A stretch of 64,000 nt of DNA, from assembly GCF_900156575.1 (NCBI RefSeq), contig NZ_FTNY01000008.1, positions 1 to 64,000 on the forward strand, read 5' to 3'. The notes under the pieces are model-generated. The model searched no databases, had not been told where the DNA came from, and saw only the letters and a list, made by a program, of their open reading frames with translations. Source of the stretch: Chryseobacterium shigense. Lineage in GTDB: Bacteria; Bacteroidota; Bacteroidia; Flavobacteriales; Weeksellaceae. The translations under genes were made by a program, and so were the position numbers. Shown in pieces: positions 25,434 to 34,357 of this stretch; position 1 is the first letter of the stretch; each line of letters starts with the position of its first letter.

Positions 25434-26345
25434 ATGCTGTTAAAAGCCCCGGCAGAACCCATTCCGATTCAGGAAATATCGATTCAGCATAAGAATATAA
25501 AACTCTTCATCAAAAGAGAAGACCTTATCCATCCCCAGATCTCAGGAAACAAATACTGGAAACTGTTTTTCAATATCAATAATTATCTGGAGAAAAGACC
25601 GGAGAATCCTTATATCATTACATTTGGAGGCGCTTTTTCAAACCATATCGCCGCGGTTTCTGCAGCCGGTAATTTGTCGGGTATTCCAACGCTGGGAATC
25701 ATAAGAGGGCAGGAACTGGAGCATAAATGGCGGGAAAATCCGACTCTTCTTTTTGCCAAAAGAAACGGAATGAATCTGAAATTTGTCACCAGAGAAGAAT
25801 ACAGACATAAAGAAAAACTCACCGAATTTCTTCAGAATGAATTTCCCGATGCGCTGATTGTTCCGGAAGGGGGAACCAATGAAGAGGCTGTACACGGCGT
25901 TAAAATGATGCTCAATGACCAAACAAAAGATTTTGATTATCTTTGCACCGCAGTCGGTACCGGAGGAACGGTTGCCGGAATCGCAAAATTTTGTGAAGAA
26001 GATCAGAAAGTAATAGGATTTAAGGTCGTTGACGATGATTCACTGGAGAATAAAATCTTAGAATTAACTTCCAGACAAAATTTTAATCTAATAGATTCAT
26101 GTTTTGGAGGTTATGGTAAAATAAAAGATGAAAACATCCGTTTTATCAATGATTTTAAAGAGAAGTACGGTATCCCTTTGGAACCGGTGTATACAGGAAA
26201 GATGATGCAGAAAGTTTTCGAACTGATGGATGAAGGGTATTTTCCTGAGAACAGTAGAGTTTTGTGCTTTCATACCGGCGGTTTGCAAGGAATTGAAGGA
26301 GCCAATCTGCTTTTGGAAAAACAGAATAGAAATTTAATTATATAA
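25434..26345 (+). CDS. 1-aminocyclopropane-1-carboxylate deaminase / D-cysteine desulfhydrase family
   Basis: A fold-type II PLP enzyme of 303 residues. LIHPQISGNKYWKL carries the PLP lysine at K40; FGGAFSNHIAAVSAA binds the cofactor phosphate region; GTGGTVAGIAKF is the glycine loop, and CFHTGGLQG closes the site. Family members open the ACC ring or release sulfide from D-cysteine, with 2-oxobutanoate or pyruvate as product. Which reaction applies cannot be told; D-cysteine desulfhydrase is at least as likely in a non-rhizosphere strain. The following glucosaminidase gene starts 16 bp later. Confidence 0.87.
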   Translation: MLLKAPAEPIPIQEISIQHKNIKLFIKREDLIHPQISGNKYWKLFFNINNYLEKRPENPYIITFGGAFSNHIAAVSAAGNLSGIPTLGIIRGQELEHKWRENPTLLFAKRNGMNLKFVTREEYRHKEKLTEFLQNEFPDALIVPEGGTNEEAVHGVKMMLNDQTKDFDYLCTAVGTGGTVAGIAKFCEEDQKVIGFKVVDDDSLENKILELTSRQNFNLIDSCFGGYGKIKDENIRFINDFKEKYGIPLEPVYTGKMMQKVFELMDEGYFPENSRVLCFHTGGLQGIEGANLLLEKQNRNLII

Positions 26346-26361
26346 GTAAAAATTGAAAAAC

Positions 26362-27423
26362 ATGAAAAGACTTTTCTTACTCGTAAGCCTTTTAGTTTTA
26401 TCAAAATTCTCAGCTCAGACTTGGGCTACTGAAGACCAGTACATTCAAAAATTCGCTAAATATGCGGTAGAAGAAATGGAAAAATACAAAATTCCTGCTT
26501 CTATTACATTGGCCCAGGGACTCCTGGAGACTGGAGGAGGGCAGAGCAGACTGGCTCAGGAAGGCAAAAATCACTTCGGAATAAAATGTAAAGAAGACTG
26601 GACTGGAAAAACCATGAAGCATACAGATGATGCTCCCAATGAGTGTTTCCGCGTCTATGAAGACCCAAGACAGTCGTACGAAGACCATTCCATATTTTTA
26701 TCAACAAGAAAATATTACACGAATCTCTTTAATCTGAATATGAAGGATTACAAAGCGTGGGCGCATGGTCTTAAAAAAGCAGGATATGCAACCAACCCTC
26801 GTTATGCTTCAATCCTGATCAGTAAAATTGAAAAATACAGACTGTATGAGTACGATGATACCAGCTCCAGGGAAGTTTTGTATGCCGTTCTTAAAATGTA
26901 TCCGGATCTGAAAGATGACCGTGCATTTATGGCTCAGCTGGAACCTTCAAAGACCATCACTAAGAAAGCGAAAGATGCCGTGACTGTTGAGGTCCCTTAC
27001 AAGCAGACTTCATATGCACAGCAACAGAAGAGAGTAGAAAGGATTAAAACAAAAGCTGAAATCCTTAATTCAATTCTTATTAAAACCCATCCCAACGATG
27101 GTTTACGATATATTGTCATTCCTGAGGACACAAATGTTAAATTCATTGCAGATAAATTCCGGGTAAGCGAAAGCAGACTGATGAAATGGAATGAACTCGA
27201 AAGTGATCTTCTGAAGAAAAATGATATTGTCTTCCTCGAATCTAAAAATTCTTCAGGAAATACAGCCATTTACAAAGCCGAATCCGGCGAAGATATGCAC
27301 GATATCGCACAGAAATTCGGAATCAAATTAAATAAATTGTACGCAAAAAACAGAATGGATGAAGGACAAAAACCGTCTGCAGGCCAACTGATTTATTTGA
27401 TTGATAAAAAACCTAGAAACTAA
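26362..27423 (+). CDS. Exported glucosaminidase with LysM repeats
   Basis: A 353-residue peptidoglycan hydrolase. Signal peptide 1-19 (ending FSAQ), glucosaminidase domain at about 25-165 with catalytic E57 in LAQGLLETGGGQS and the NHFGIKCKEDW segment, then a linker and two LysM-like motifs (about 250-295 and 305-350, the last being YKAESGEDMHDIAQKFGIK). It should cleave N-acetylglucosaminyl bonds in the periplasm, for example during cell separation. The ATG at 26362 is chosen because a TTG 9 bp upstream adds nothing to the signal peptide. Confidence 0.9.
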   Translation: MKRLFLLVSLLVLSKFSAQTWATEDQYIQKFAKYAVEEMEKYKIPASITLAQGLLETGGGQSRLAQEGKNHFGIKCKEDWTGKTMKHTDDAPNECFRVYEDPRQSYEDHSIFLSTRKYYTNLFNLNMKDYKAWAHGLKKAGYATNPRYASILISKIEKYRLYEYDDTSSREVLYAVLKMYPDLKDDRAFMAQLEPSKTITKKAKDAVTVEVPYKQTSYAQQQKRVERIKTKAEILNSILIKTHPNDGLRYIVIPEDTNVKFIADKFRVSESRLMKWNELESDLLKKNDIVFLESKNSSGNTAIYKAESGEDMHDIAQKFGIKLNKLYAKNRMDEGQKPSAGQLIYLIDKKPRN

Positions 27424-27498
27424 TTTTTTGTTGTGATTTTATCGGATGCTGTTACTCTTTAACAGCCAAATAATAAGCTCGCAATACTCAACTAAAAT

Positions 27499-28782
27499 AT
27501 GAAGTATCAAAGAAGTTCGGCTTTATTCGATGAAGCCTACAAATACATTCCGGGAGGAGTTAATTCTCCGGTTAGAGCATTCAAATCAGTAGGAGGAGTT
27601 CCTGTATTCATGAAATCTGCAAAAGGCGCTTATCTTACCGATGCGGATGACAATACCTATATCGACTACATCAATTCATGGGGACCTGCTATCCTAGGAC
27701 ATACCCATCCGGAAGTACTGGAAGAACTGAAAATACAGGCTGAAAAAGGCTTTTCTTTTGGAGCGCCTACAGAACTGGAAACAGAAATTGCTAAATTCAT
27801 TGTAGAAAATGTTCCTAATATTGACCAGATCAGAATGGTTTCTTCAGGTACAGAAGCTTGCATGAGTGCAGTAAGACTGGCTAGAGGATTTACAAAAAGA
27901 GATAAGATCATTAAATTTGAAGGCTGCTACCATGGCCACTCAGATTCATTTCTGATCAAGGCAGGGAGTGGTGCTGCCACTTTCGGAAACCCAAATTCTC
28001 CGGGTGTAACAGAAGGAACGGCCAAAGATACTCTTCTGGCCCGCTACAATGATTTTGAGCAGGTAGAAGATTTGTTCCGTCACAACCATGGACAGATTGC
28101 AGCTGTAATTATCGAGCCTGTTGCCGGAAATATGGGTTGCGTACTTCCTGAAAATAATTTTCTTCAGAATCTGAGAAAAATCTGTGATGAAAACGGAGCT
28201 TTATTAATTTTTGATGAAGTGATGACTGGTTTCAGGTTAGCTTTTGGAGGAGCTCAGGAACTATACAATGTAAAAGCTGATTTAGTGACCTACGGAAAAG
28301 TGATTGGTGGAGGTCTTCCGGTAGGGGCTTTTGCAGGAAGAAACGAAATTATGGACCATCTTGCGCCAAAAGGAGGCGTTTATCAGGCGGGAACCTTAAG
28401 CGGTAATCCATTAGCAATGAGAGCTGGACTGAAAACATTACAGCTGATTAAAAACGATCCCGAATTTTTTAACAGAATCAATAAAACAGCAGAGACCCTG
28501 GACTTCGGAATCGGAAAAATTCTGAATGAAAAAGGAATTGCCCATAAAATCAACAGAAAAGGATCCATGATGTCGGTGTTTTTCCACATCAACAGCGTTT
28601 CCAATTTTGATGAAGCAGCCGATTCTAATCATTCTTTGTTTAATAACTTTTTCCATCAGATGCTTCAAAATGGAATTTATCTTCCGCCAAGTGGCTATGA
28701 AACCTATTTCATCAGCGATGCAATCAAGGATAGAGAAATCGACATGACGCTTGAAGCCGTAAGAAAATTTGAATATTCTTAA
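27499..28782 (+). CDS. hemL: Glutamate-1-semialdehyde 2,1-aminomutase
   Basis: It converts glutamate-1-semialdehyde into 5-aminolevulinate in the C5 route to heme and other tetrapyrroles. The 427-residue cytosolic PLP protein shows [13 protein letters not shown] near the N terminus, [40 protein letters not shown] and the Schiff-base lysine K267 in [15 protein letters not shown]. Length matches the family. It is followed by a perfect terminator and is apparently monocistronic. Confidence 0.97.
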   Translation: MKYQRSSALFDEAYKYIPGGVNSPVRAFKSVGGVPVFMKSAKGAYLTDADDNTYIDYINSWGPAILGHTHPEVLEELKIQAEKGFSFGAPTELETEIAKFIVENVPNIDQIRMVSSGTEACMSAVRLARGFTKRDKIIKFEGCYHGHSDSFLIKAGSGAATFGNPNSPGVTEGTAKDTLLARYNDFEQVEDLFRHNHGQIAAVIIEPVAGNMGCVLPENNFLQNLRKICDENGALLIFDEVMTGFRLAFGGAQELYNVKADLVTYGKVIGGGLPVGAFAGRNEIMDHLAPKGGVYQAGTLSGNPLAMRAGLKTLQLIKNDPEFFNRINKTAETLDFGIGKILNEKGIAHKINRKGSMMSVFFHINSVSNFDEAADSNHSLFNNFFHQMLQNGIYLPPSGYETYFISDAIKDREIDMTLEAVRKFEYS

Positions 28783-28805
28783 GATTTAAACAGATCAATT
28801 ATACT

Positions 28806-28838
28806 AGAACCGGATTTTAAAATCCGGTTCTTTTTTTG
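28806..28838 (+). terminator. Rho-independent terminator after hemL
   Basis: AGAACCGGATTTT pairs perfectly with AAAATCCGGTTCT, followed by seven T. Confidence 0.9.
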
Positions 28839-28916
28839 CCCTGTAAGTAGAATTTTTTAAACTCATTCGTTCCTTTAAAGTTAAATTGTTGACAAGAGAA
28901 TCCTTATGAAAATCGA

Positions 28917-28970
28917 AATTCCCATCCTTTGGGGGGTGGCGAAAATTCAAAGAATTTTTGACGGGGTGGC
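28917..28970. repeat. Inverted repeat, left copy
   Basis: Contains GGGTGGCGAAAATTCAAAG continuing through AATTTTTGACGGGGTGG. The reverse complement recurs at 30474-30528. Its centre AAAATTC-AAA-GAATTTT is itself palindromic. Confidence 0.85.
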
Positions 28971-29082
28971 CCAAGAAAATCATCTGTAAATTATGCCGTC
29001 CAATAAATCATACAGATATTGTGATAAACCATACACCTTCATCCTTTCCGTTCTTTCTATTTTTGTATGAAATAGATTGGAA

Positions 29083-30417
29083 ATGAAGACCTCTGACAAT
29101 ACAATATCCCGTAAAGATTTTATTAGAAATTCAGCACTGGCGGCTGCCGGACTTAGTTTGATACCCAATATCATGGCTGCATCTCCTTTTTTTGAAAAAC
29201 AAAATGTTTCGGCAAAAGGAAAATTAAGCCTTAAAAATGTGCGCCTGGAAACCGGTTTTGAGTATGAAGAAGGGGAGGTAATAGCTACTAAAACCAATCT
29301 CTTTTATGTAGAAATCGAAAACGGGAAAATCAAAAATATAGCTCCCAATCAACCCAATGCAAAAGCCATTGATGCAAAAGGAATGCTGATGCTTCCCGCA
29401 TTTAAAGACATGCATATTCATTTGGATAAAACATTTTACGGCGATCAATGGCAGGCGGTCAGAAAAAGAACGGGCGGTGTAAAAGGAATGATCGCACTTG
29501 AGCAGAAAATGCTTCCGGAAATGCTCAAAAACTCAACCTTCAAAGCGGAAAAGATGATTGAGCTCTTACAATCTAAAGGAACTTCTTTTGCGAGAAGCCA
29601 TGTCAATATTGAACCTACTTCAAAATTAGATTCATTGAAAAACCTTCAGAAGGCTTTAGACAATAAAAAGAAAAGTTTCGGCGCTGAGTTGGTGGCTTTT
29701 CCACAACACGGTGTGTTTTATACCGATTCAGCACCTTATTTGAAAGAAGCTGCTCAAATGGATATTGATTTTATTGGCGGCGTAGATCCGTTTACCATTG
29801 ACGGTGCCATTGAGAAAACCATTGATTTTACGGTTCAACTGGCTTTAGACCACAAAAAAGGAATTGATATCCACCTTCATGAAACAGGTGAATCCGGATT
29901 GAATACAGTGGAATATCTTATTAAAAAAGTAAATGAAAATCCTTCTCTAAAGGGTAAAACCTATCTGAGTCACTGTTTTATTTTAGCAAAATTAGACAAA
30001 GTAAAGCAGGAAGACATCGCAGAAAAACTGGCTGAAGCACAGATCGGAATTGTTTCTACGATCCCTTTTGGAAATCTCGTGATGCCAATTCCTACTTTAT
30101 ATAAGCATAATGTAACGGTTCTTACAGGGAACGACAGTATCGTAGACCACTGGAATACTTTTGGAACAGGAAGTGTTCTCCAGAAAGCCAATCTCATGGC
30201 GCAACTGTATGGATATTCCACAGAATTTTTATTATCAAGAAGTCTCAAACTGGCAACAGCGAATAAGCTTCCTCTTGACGATAAAGGAAATCAGCAGTGG
30301 CCAAAAGCGGGTGATCAGGCTGATTTTGTTTTGATCAATGCAAGTTGTTCCGCAGAAGCGGTATCCAGAATTTCAAATGTGGAATCATTGGTTTACCAGG
30401 GAAATGCGGTGTATTAA
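29083..30417 (+). CDS. Exported amidohydrolase (cytosine-deaminase-like family)
   Basis: A 444-residue metal-dependent hydrolase. The N terminus (SRKDFIRNSALAAAGLSL) resembles a Tat signal with Arg-Lys in place of Arg-Arg, so export in folded, metal-loaded form is likely. The amidohydrolase barrel shows FKDMHIHLDKTFYG with H111 and H113, HLHETGESG, SHCF and the late TGNDSIVDHWNTFGTG aspartate region. The layout fits the cytosine deaminase branch, but the substrate is unknown. The paralog at 31709 shares most of the sequence but lacks the signal. An inverted repeat flanks this gene. The ATG at 29083 is preferred to an in-frame TTG at 29077. Confidence 0.82.
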   Translation: MKTSDNTISRKDFIRNSALAAAGLSLIPNIMAASPFFEKQNVSAKGKLSLKNVRLETGFEYEEGEVIATKTNLFYVEIENGKIKNIAPNQPNAKAIDAKGMLMLPAFKDMHIHLDKTFYGDQWQAVRKRTGGVKGMIALEQKMLPEMLKNSTFKAEKMIELLQSKGTSFARSHVNIEPTSKLDSLKNLQKALDNKKKSFGAELVAFPQHGVFYTDSAPYLKEAAQMDIDFIGGVDPFTIDGAIEKTIDFTVQLALDHKKGIDIHLHETGESGLNTVEYLIKKVNENPSLKGKTYLSHCFILAKLDKVKQEDIAEKLAEAQIGIVSTIPFGNLVMPIPTLYKHNVTVLTGNDSIVDHWNTFGTGSVLQKANLMAQLYGYSTEFLLSRSLKLATANKLPLDDKGNQQWPKAGDQADFVLINASCSAEAVSRISNVESLVYQGNAVY

Positions 30418-30473
30418 ATGACTGTACTATGAACATTTGATTAAGGATATTACGGTAAATGCTTTTTCGTAAA

Positions 30474-30528
30474 CCACCCCGTCAAAAATTCTTTGAATTT
30501 TCGCCACCCCTCCACGGGAGGGGAATTT
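30474..30528. repeat. Inverted repeat, right copy
   Basis: CCACCCCGTCAAAAATTC and the following TTTGAATTTTCGCCACCCC are the exact reverse complement of the core at 28917-28970; the outer CTCC-ACGGGAG part differs slightly. The rest of 30418-30711 holds no gene. Confidence 0.85.
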
Positions 30529-30711
30529 TGTACGGATAATTGATTGTCACCAAGAAAATCTTTGATTGTCACAAAACTTAGTGAACTTCCTATTCGCAAA
30601 CTATTGAGCTTAAAAATAACTTAAGTGATCTTTTTTAGCTTACAATTACTAATGCGTCAACAAGAATACTTTTGATTATTTGTCTTTAAAAACTTCAAGG
30701 TTGTATAAAAA

Positions 30712-31626
30712 ATGAAAATAGCTGCCTCTGTTCAAATTTCTAGAATAAATTTCACTAATTTTAGGAGAAAATCAGGATACGTGGGTTTTCAGACAGATCA
30801 TTTTCCCGTTTTAGGAATTCAGCAGTTCAATGAGAATCAGCTTCAGGGCTGTCATTTGCTGTTTAATGAACTCCATGGCGAACGTTCCATTGATGAACCC
30901 CACAAACATGATTTTTTTATCATCAATCTTTTTGAACACGGAAAAGGCAGCCATACCATCGATTTTACGGAATATGAAGTGGGAAACAGCCAGATCCATC
31001 TTGTTTTCCCGGATCAGGTACATCAGTGGGTAATCGAAAAGGAAACCGTGGGATATCAGCTGATGATCAGCAGGCATTGGTTTGAAAGCTTTCTGCCTTC
31101 GCTCAGATTTTCAGCTTCCTATTATCAGAATCATCCTGTCATTCATCTTTCCAAAGAGACTTTTCAGACTTTTCTGTATGAATTTCAGGCCATCCGGAGA
31201 GAGGTGAGCGAAGAAAGTGTATTTTGGGAAGTCATCCAGAAACGGAGCGAGCTGATTGGTCTGTTGGTCAGTAAATCGGTGGAAGGAACTTTCAAAGATT
31301 TTGAAATGTACCATTCTAATCCGATCATCTCTAAATTTTTACAACATATTGATGAGCACTTCCGGACAGAAAGATCGGTCTCCTTCTATGCAGAGAAGCT
31401 TAATATTTCTGCTAATTATTTGAATATCGTCTGTAAAAAAAATCTGAATTCTTCGGCATCATCGCTCATCCAGGACCGTATTCTGCTGGAGGCAAAACGC
31501 CTTTTAAAAGTATCGGAAATGTCTGTGAAAGATATTGTCTACGATCTTGGATTTTATGATCATGCCAGTTTTTCTAAATTTTTCAAAGCACAGACGGGAA
31601 TGACTCCCTCCCAATTTAAAGAATAA
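30712..31626 (+). CDS. AraC family transcriptional regulator
   Basis: A 304-residue regulator. The N-terminal cupin-like sensor domain (about 30-150) shows EPHKHDFFIINLFEHGKGSHTIDF and HLVFPDQVHQW. The C-terminal double helix-turn-helix (about 200-304) shows FYAEKLNISANYLNIVCKK and VKDIVYDLGFYDHASFSKFFK, the AraC signature. It lies between two amidohydrolase paralogs, and a palindrome at 31659-31679 precedes the second, so it probably controls one or both. The ligand is unknown. The first 20 residues may be dispensable, so the start is uncertain. Confidence 0.88.
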   Translation: MKIAASVQISRINFTNFRRKSGYVGFQTDHFPVLGIQQFNENQLQGCHLLFNELHGERSIDEPHKHDFFIINLFEHGKGSHTIDFTEYEVGNSQIHLVFPDQVHQWVIEKETVGYQLMISRHWFESFLPSLRFSASYYQNHPVIHLSKETFQTFLYEFQAIRREVSEESVFWEVIQKRSELIGLLVSKSVEGTFKDFEMYHSNPIISKFLQHIDEHFRTERSVSFYAEKLNISANYLNIVCKKNLNSSASSLIQDRILLEAKRLLKVSEMSVKDIVYDLGFYDHASFSKFFKAQTGMTPSQFKE

Positions 31627-31658
31627 TAATCTGTACAAAACAAAGCATAATTGATACA

Positions 31659-31679
31659 CCAGCTCCGATATAGAGCTGG
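31659..31679. promoter_or_regulatory. Palindrome, candidate operator of the second amidohydrolase gene
   Basis: CCAGCTC-N7-GAGCTGG is a perfect 7-bp inverted repeat 29 bp before the ATG at 31709 and 2 bp before a TACCTTTG promoter box. No T-run follows it, so an operator is likelier than a terminator. Confidence 0.55.
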
Positions 31680-31681
31680 CG

Positions 31682-31689
31682 TACCTTTG
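31682..31689 (+). promoter_or_regulatory. -7 promoter box TACCTTTG
   Basis: Fits TAnnTTTG, 19 bp before the ATG at 31709. A weak -33 element is consistent with a promoter that needs an activator such as the AraC protein. Confidence 0.5.
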
Positions 31690-31708
31690 TCCTGTTAAAA
31701 GATAAGTC

Positions 31709-32947
31709 ATGCAGTTTCCCTATCAATTGGCCGCAAAAGGAAAATATTCACTCAAAAATGTCCGTCTCGAAACGGGATTTGAATATGATGAAGAAGAAGT
31801 GATCAGGACAAAAACTGATCTTTTCAGTATTGAAATAGAGAATGGAAAGATCAAATCGGTAAATGCCAATGATCCAGCCTCTGATGCAGTGGATGCCAAA
31901 GGTTTTCTGATGCTTCCCGCTTTCAGGGATATGCATATTCATCTGGATAAAACATTATATGGACTTCCATGGCAGGCGCTTTCACCGAAACGCAGAACGG
32001 TGAAGGATATGATTGCCTATGAACAGGAAATCATCCCTGAACTTTTAAAAACATCTGTAGAAAGGGCAGAGCAGCTGATCAGTCTGTTACAGCATTATGG
32101 GACGCATTATGCAAGGACGCATTTTAATATTGATCCTACTTCAGGTTTACAATCATTGGAGAACCTTGAAAAAGCATTGGAACATAAAAAAGATTCTTTT
32201 AAAGCAGAGCTTGTAGCTTTTCCACAGCACGGTTTATATTATACAGACACTGCACCTTTAATGAAAGAAGCAGCACAATCGAAAAGTGTAGGCTTTATAG
32301 GAAGTCTGGATCCTCTAAGTATAGATGGTAACCTTGAAAAAGTACTTGACTTTACGGTACAATTAGCGCTTGATCATCAAAAGGGAATTGATATTCACTT
32401 GCATGAAGCAGGAGAGTCTGGCATGAAAACGATCAATTATCTGATCGATAAAACGATTGAAAACCCGGAATTGCAAGGGAAAACATTTATAAGCCATGCT
32501 TTTGCTTTAGCTCATCTTTCTCCAAAAGAAACAGAAAGGATTGCAGAAAGACTGGCAGAAGGAAAAGTTGGAATTGCGTCTTCTGTACCATTCAGGGGAA
32601 AGGTAATGCCAATTCCTGTTTTGAAAAAGTATGGAGTGAATGTCCTGATCGGAAATGATAATGTGCAGGATTACTGGAGTACTTTCGGATCGGGAAATAT
32701 GCTTCAGAAAGCCAATCTCATCGCTGAACTGTACGGATATGAAACTGAATGGAAGTTGTCAAGAACACTACAGTTTGCAACTCAGAGTATTCTTCCTCTG
32801 GATGATCAGGGAAAACAACAGTGGCCAAAAGCCGGAGACGATGCTTCCATTGTACTGGCTGATGCCTCATGCTCAGCAGAAGCGGTTTCCAGAATATCCC
32901 CGATAGAAGCCTTTATGAATAACGGGAATCTTTTCTGGAGATATTAA
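31709..32947 (+). CDS. Cytosolic amidohydrolase, paralog of the gene at 29083
   Basis: A 412-residue paralog of the exported amidohydrolase that starts just where the signal of that protein ends; both continue with the shared block SLKNVRLETGFEY. Metal ligands are conserved: FRDMHIHLDKT with H76 and H78, HLHEAGESG, SHAF and GNDNVQDYWSTFGSG. Loss or gain of the signal places the same chemistry in two compartments. It follows the AraC gene by 82 bp with its own promoter box. Substrate unknown. A decayed terminator hairpin follows. Confidence 0.82.
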   Translation: MQFPYQLAAKGKYSLKNVRLETGFEYDEEEVIRTKTDLFSIEIENGKIKSVNANDPASDAVDAKGFLMLPAFRDMHIHLDKTLYGLPWQALSPKRRTVKDMIAYEQEIIPELLKTSVERAEQLISLLQHYGTHYARTHFNIDPTSGLQSLENLEKALEHKKDSFKAELVAFPQHGLYYTDTAPLMKEAAQSKSVGFIGSLDPLSIDGNLEKVLDFTVQLALDHQKGIDIHLHEAGESGMKTINYLIDKTIENPELQGKTFISHAFALAHLSPKETERIAERLAEGKVGIASSVPFRGKVMPIPVLKKYGVNVLIGNDNVQDYWSTFGSGNMLQKANLIAELYGYETEWKLSRTLQFATQSILPLDDQGKQQWPKAGDDASIVLADASCSAEAVSRISPIEAFMNNGNLFWRY

Positions 32948-32987
32948 TTGAAATATATATTTTTTATATACTTGTTTTTTGTGAATA

Positions 32988-33014
32988 AAGCCATTGGATC
33001 TTCTGATGGCTTTT
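32988..33014 (+). terminator. Terminator after the second amidohydrolase
   Basis: AAAGCCATTGG and its imperfect complement before a T-run (GATGGCTTTTT). Confidence 0.65.
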
Positions 33015-33037
33015 TCTGTATGGCCATATGCATAATT

Positions 33038-33071
33038 AAAAGCCATCAGGAAATAATTCCTGATGGCTTTT
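33038..33071 (-). terminator. Terminator of the TonB receptor operon
   Basis: AAAAGCCATCAGGAA pairs with TTCCTGATGGCTTTT, 15 bp, with T-rich flanks on the minus strand. It shares the AAAGCCAT arm with the preceding hairpin. Confidence 0.8.
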
Positions 33072-33098
33072 AAAATTAGATATGAAGAAACTAGTTAC

Positions 33099-34322
33099 TT
33101 ATTGTAATCCTGCTAAAAGATTTACTCCGTCTACTGTAGCCCAAGCCCCAGGAGTTAGAGATACTTTTGTAACAGTCGCAGTATTGGTGAAAGTTTTAGC
33201 ACCGTTAGGAGTGTAAGCATATCCCCAAACTCCAGCGTTGTCAGAGTTTAGATAAGTAAGAGGAGCAACCACTACTTTTCCTGTATTTACCTGGCTTGTC
33301 TCTGTAGCTGCATCCTGAATTAGTACGCTGTAAGCTTTTTGAGTTCCGATATTTTTATAACCGCTGATGTACACATTAGAGAAAATTCCTGTTCCCTGTT
33401 TTTTGAACTGAATAGCAGTAATTTCAGGTGAGTTAGCTGTTTCAGGAAGCGTATTGGCGTCTCTGATAAGGGTAATATTTGATATTTTGGGTGCAACATT
33501 ATCAGCATTACCAGAAGCTTCAATTTCCATTCCGAAGTTACCCGTCCCTGTCTGGAAAGCGTACCAGTTTGTATTATTTTGTCCGCTCCATGCATCCTGC
33601 CAGTCGAAAGAGTCATCATAGTTACCGTAAGAAACGATGTTCTTGGCACTTACTGTACCTCCGAAGAATTCATACCCATCATCAGTTCCTTTATAGGTTA
33701 CAAGATTCTCCAAAACAGTTCCTGCTCCTACAGCGTAGAAAGTCATTGAGTTGGTTTCAGAAGTACCGTCACCGATCTTTTTCCCGGCATATTCAACTCT
33801 TACGAACTTCATCGTACCTGAATTTGAGTTGGCATCACTTCCTCCGTAATATACGTTGTTTCCGTCCTCAGAAAGAGCTTGAGTATTTCCATTGACCGCT
33901 TTGATTGGAGCTGTCCCATAGATTGTAATACCACCCCAGTCTCCAGGAACTTTACTAGCTGTTGTAAATACAATAGGTTCAGCAGCTGTACCTACAGCAT
34001 TGATCTTTCCGTCCTGAAGAATTACTAAACCACTTGTTTTAGAAGTCACTACATTGAAAGTAGCCCCTGCCTCAATGGTAATGGTAGCGTTATTCGTAAT
34101 TTTTACGATTCCGTCTAATGTATAGTTTCCTTTTTTGATAAGGATATCTTTTGAAATAGTTCCTGATAATGTTCCGCTTCCGCTTAAAACACTTTCAGTA
34201 GTTCCCGGAGTAGTAACTGTAGTACCGTCTCCTAGGCCATCATTTACCTCGATAGTACATGAATTTAAGGCTAATGTTAACACGGCTGTTAACGATAATA
34301 ATGATAAAACTCTTCTTTTCAT
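33099..34322 (-). CDS. Surface lipoprotein with predicted beta-helix, partner of TonB receptor
   Basis: A 407-residue lipoprotein, lipobox LALNSC at about 17-22, followed by an acidic, glycine-rich stretch (VNDGLGDG) that fits surface display. The main part (about 55-380) has repeated short strands typical of right-handed beta-helices, such as NNATITIEAGATF, VPGDWGGITIYGTAPI and AKNIVSYGNYDDSFDW. It lies 35 bp downstream of the TonB receptor start-to-stop unit, an arrangement resembling SusC/D-like or BtuB/G-like pairs, but it has no SusD fold. A capture role for the receptor's substrate is inferred. Confidence 0.7.
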   Translation of the reverse strand: MKRRVLSLLSLTAVLTLALNSCTIEVNDGLGDGTTVTTPGTTESVLSGSGTLSGTISKDILIKKGNYTLDGIVKITNNATITIEAGATFNVVTSKTSGLVILQDGKINAVGTAAEPIVFTTASKVPGDWGGITIYGTAPIKAVNGNTQALSEDGNNVYYGGSDANSNSGTMKFVRVEYAGKKIGDGTSETNSMTFYAVGAGTVLENLVTYKGTDDGYEFFGGTVSAKNIVSYGNYDDSFDWQDAWSGQNNTNWYAFQTGTGNFGMEIEASGNADNVAPKISNITLIRDANTLPETANSPEITAIQFKKQGTGIFSNVYISGYKNIGTQKAYSVLIQDAATETSQVNTGKVVVAPLTYLNSDNAGVWGYAYTPNGAKTFTNTATVTKVSLTPGAWATVDGVNLLAGLQ

Positions 34323-34357
34323 TTTTATACTTATTTTTATTTTTTATTAAATTATTT

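Noticed and set aside
31659-31679. CCAGCTC palindrome as the terminator of the AraC gene
   Set aside because: No T-run follows on either strand, and a promoter box lies directly behind it.
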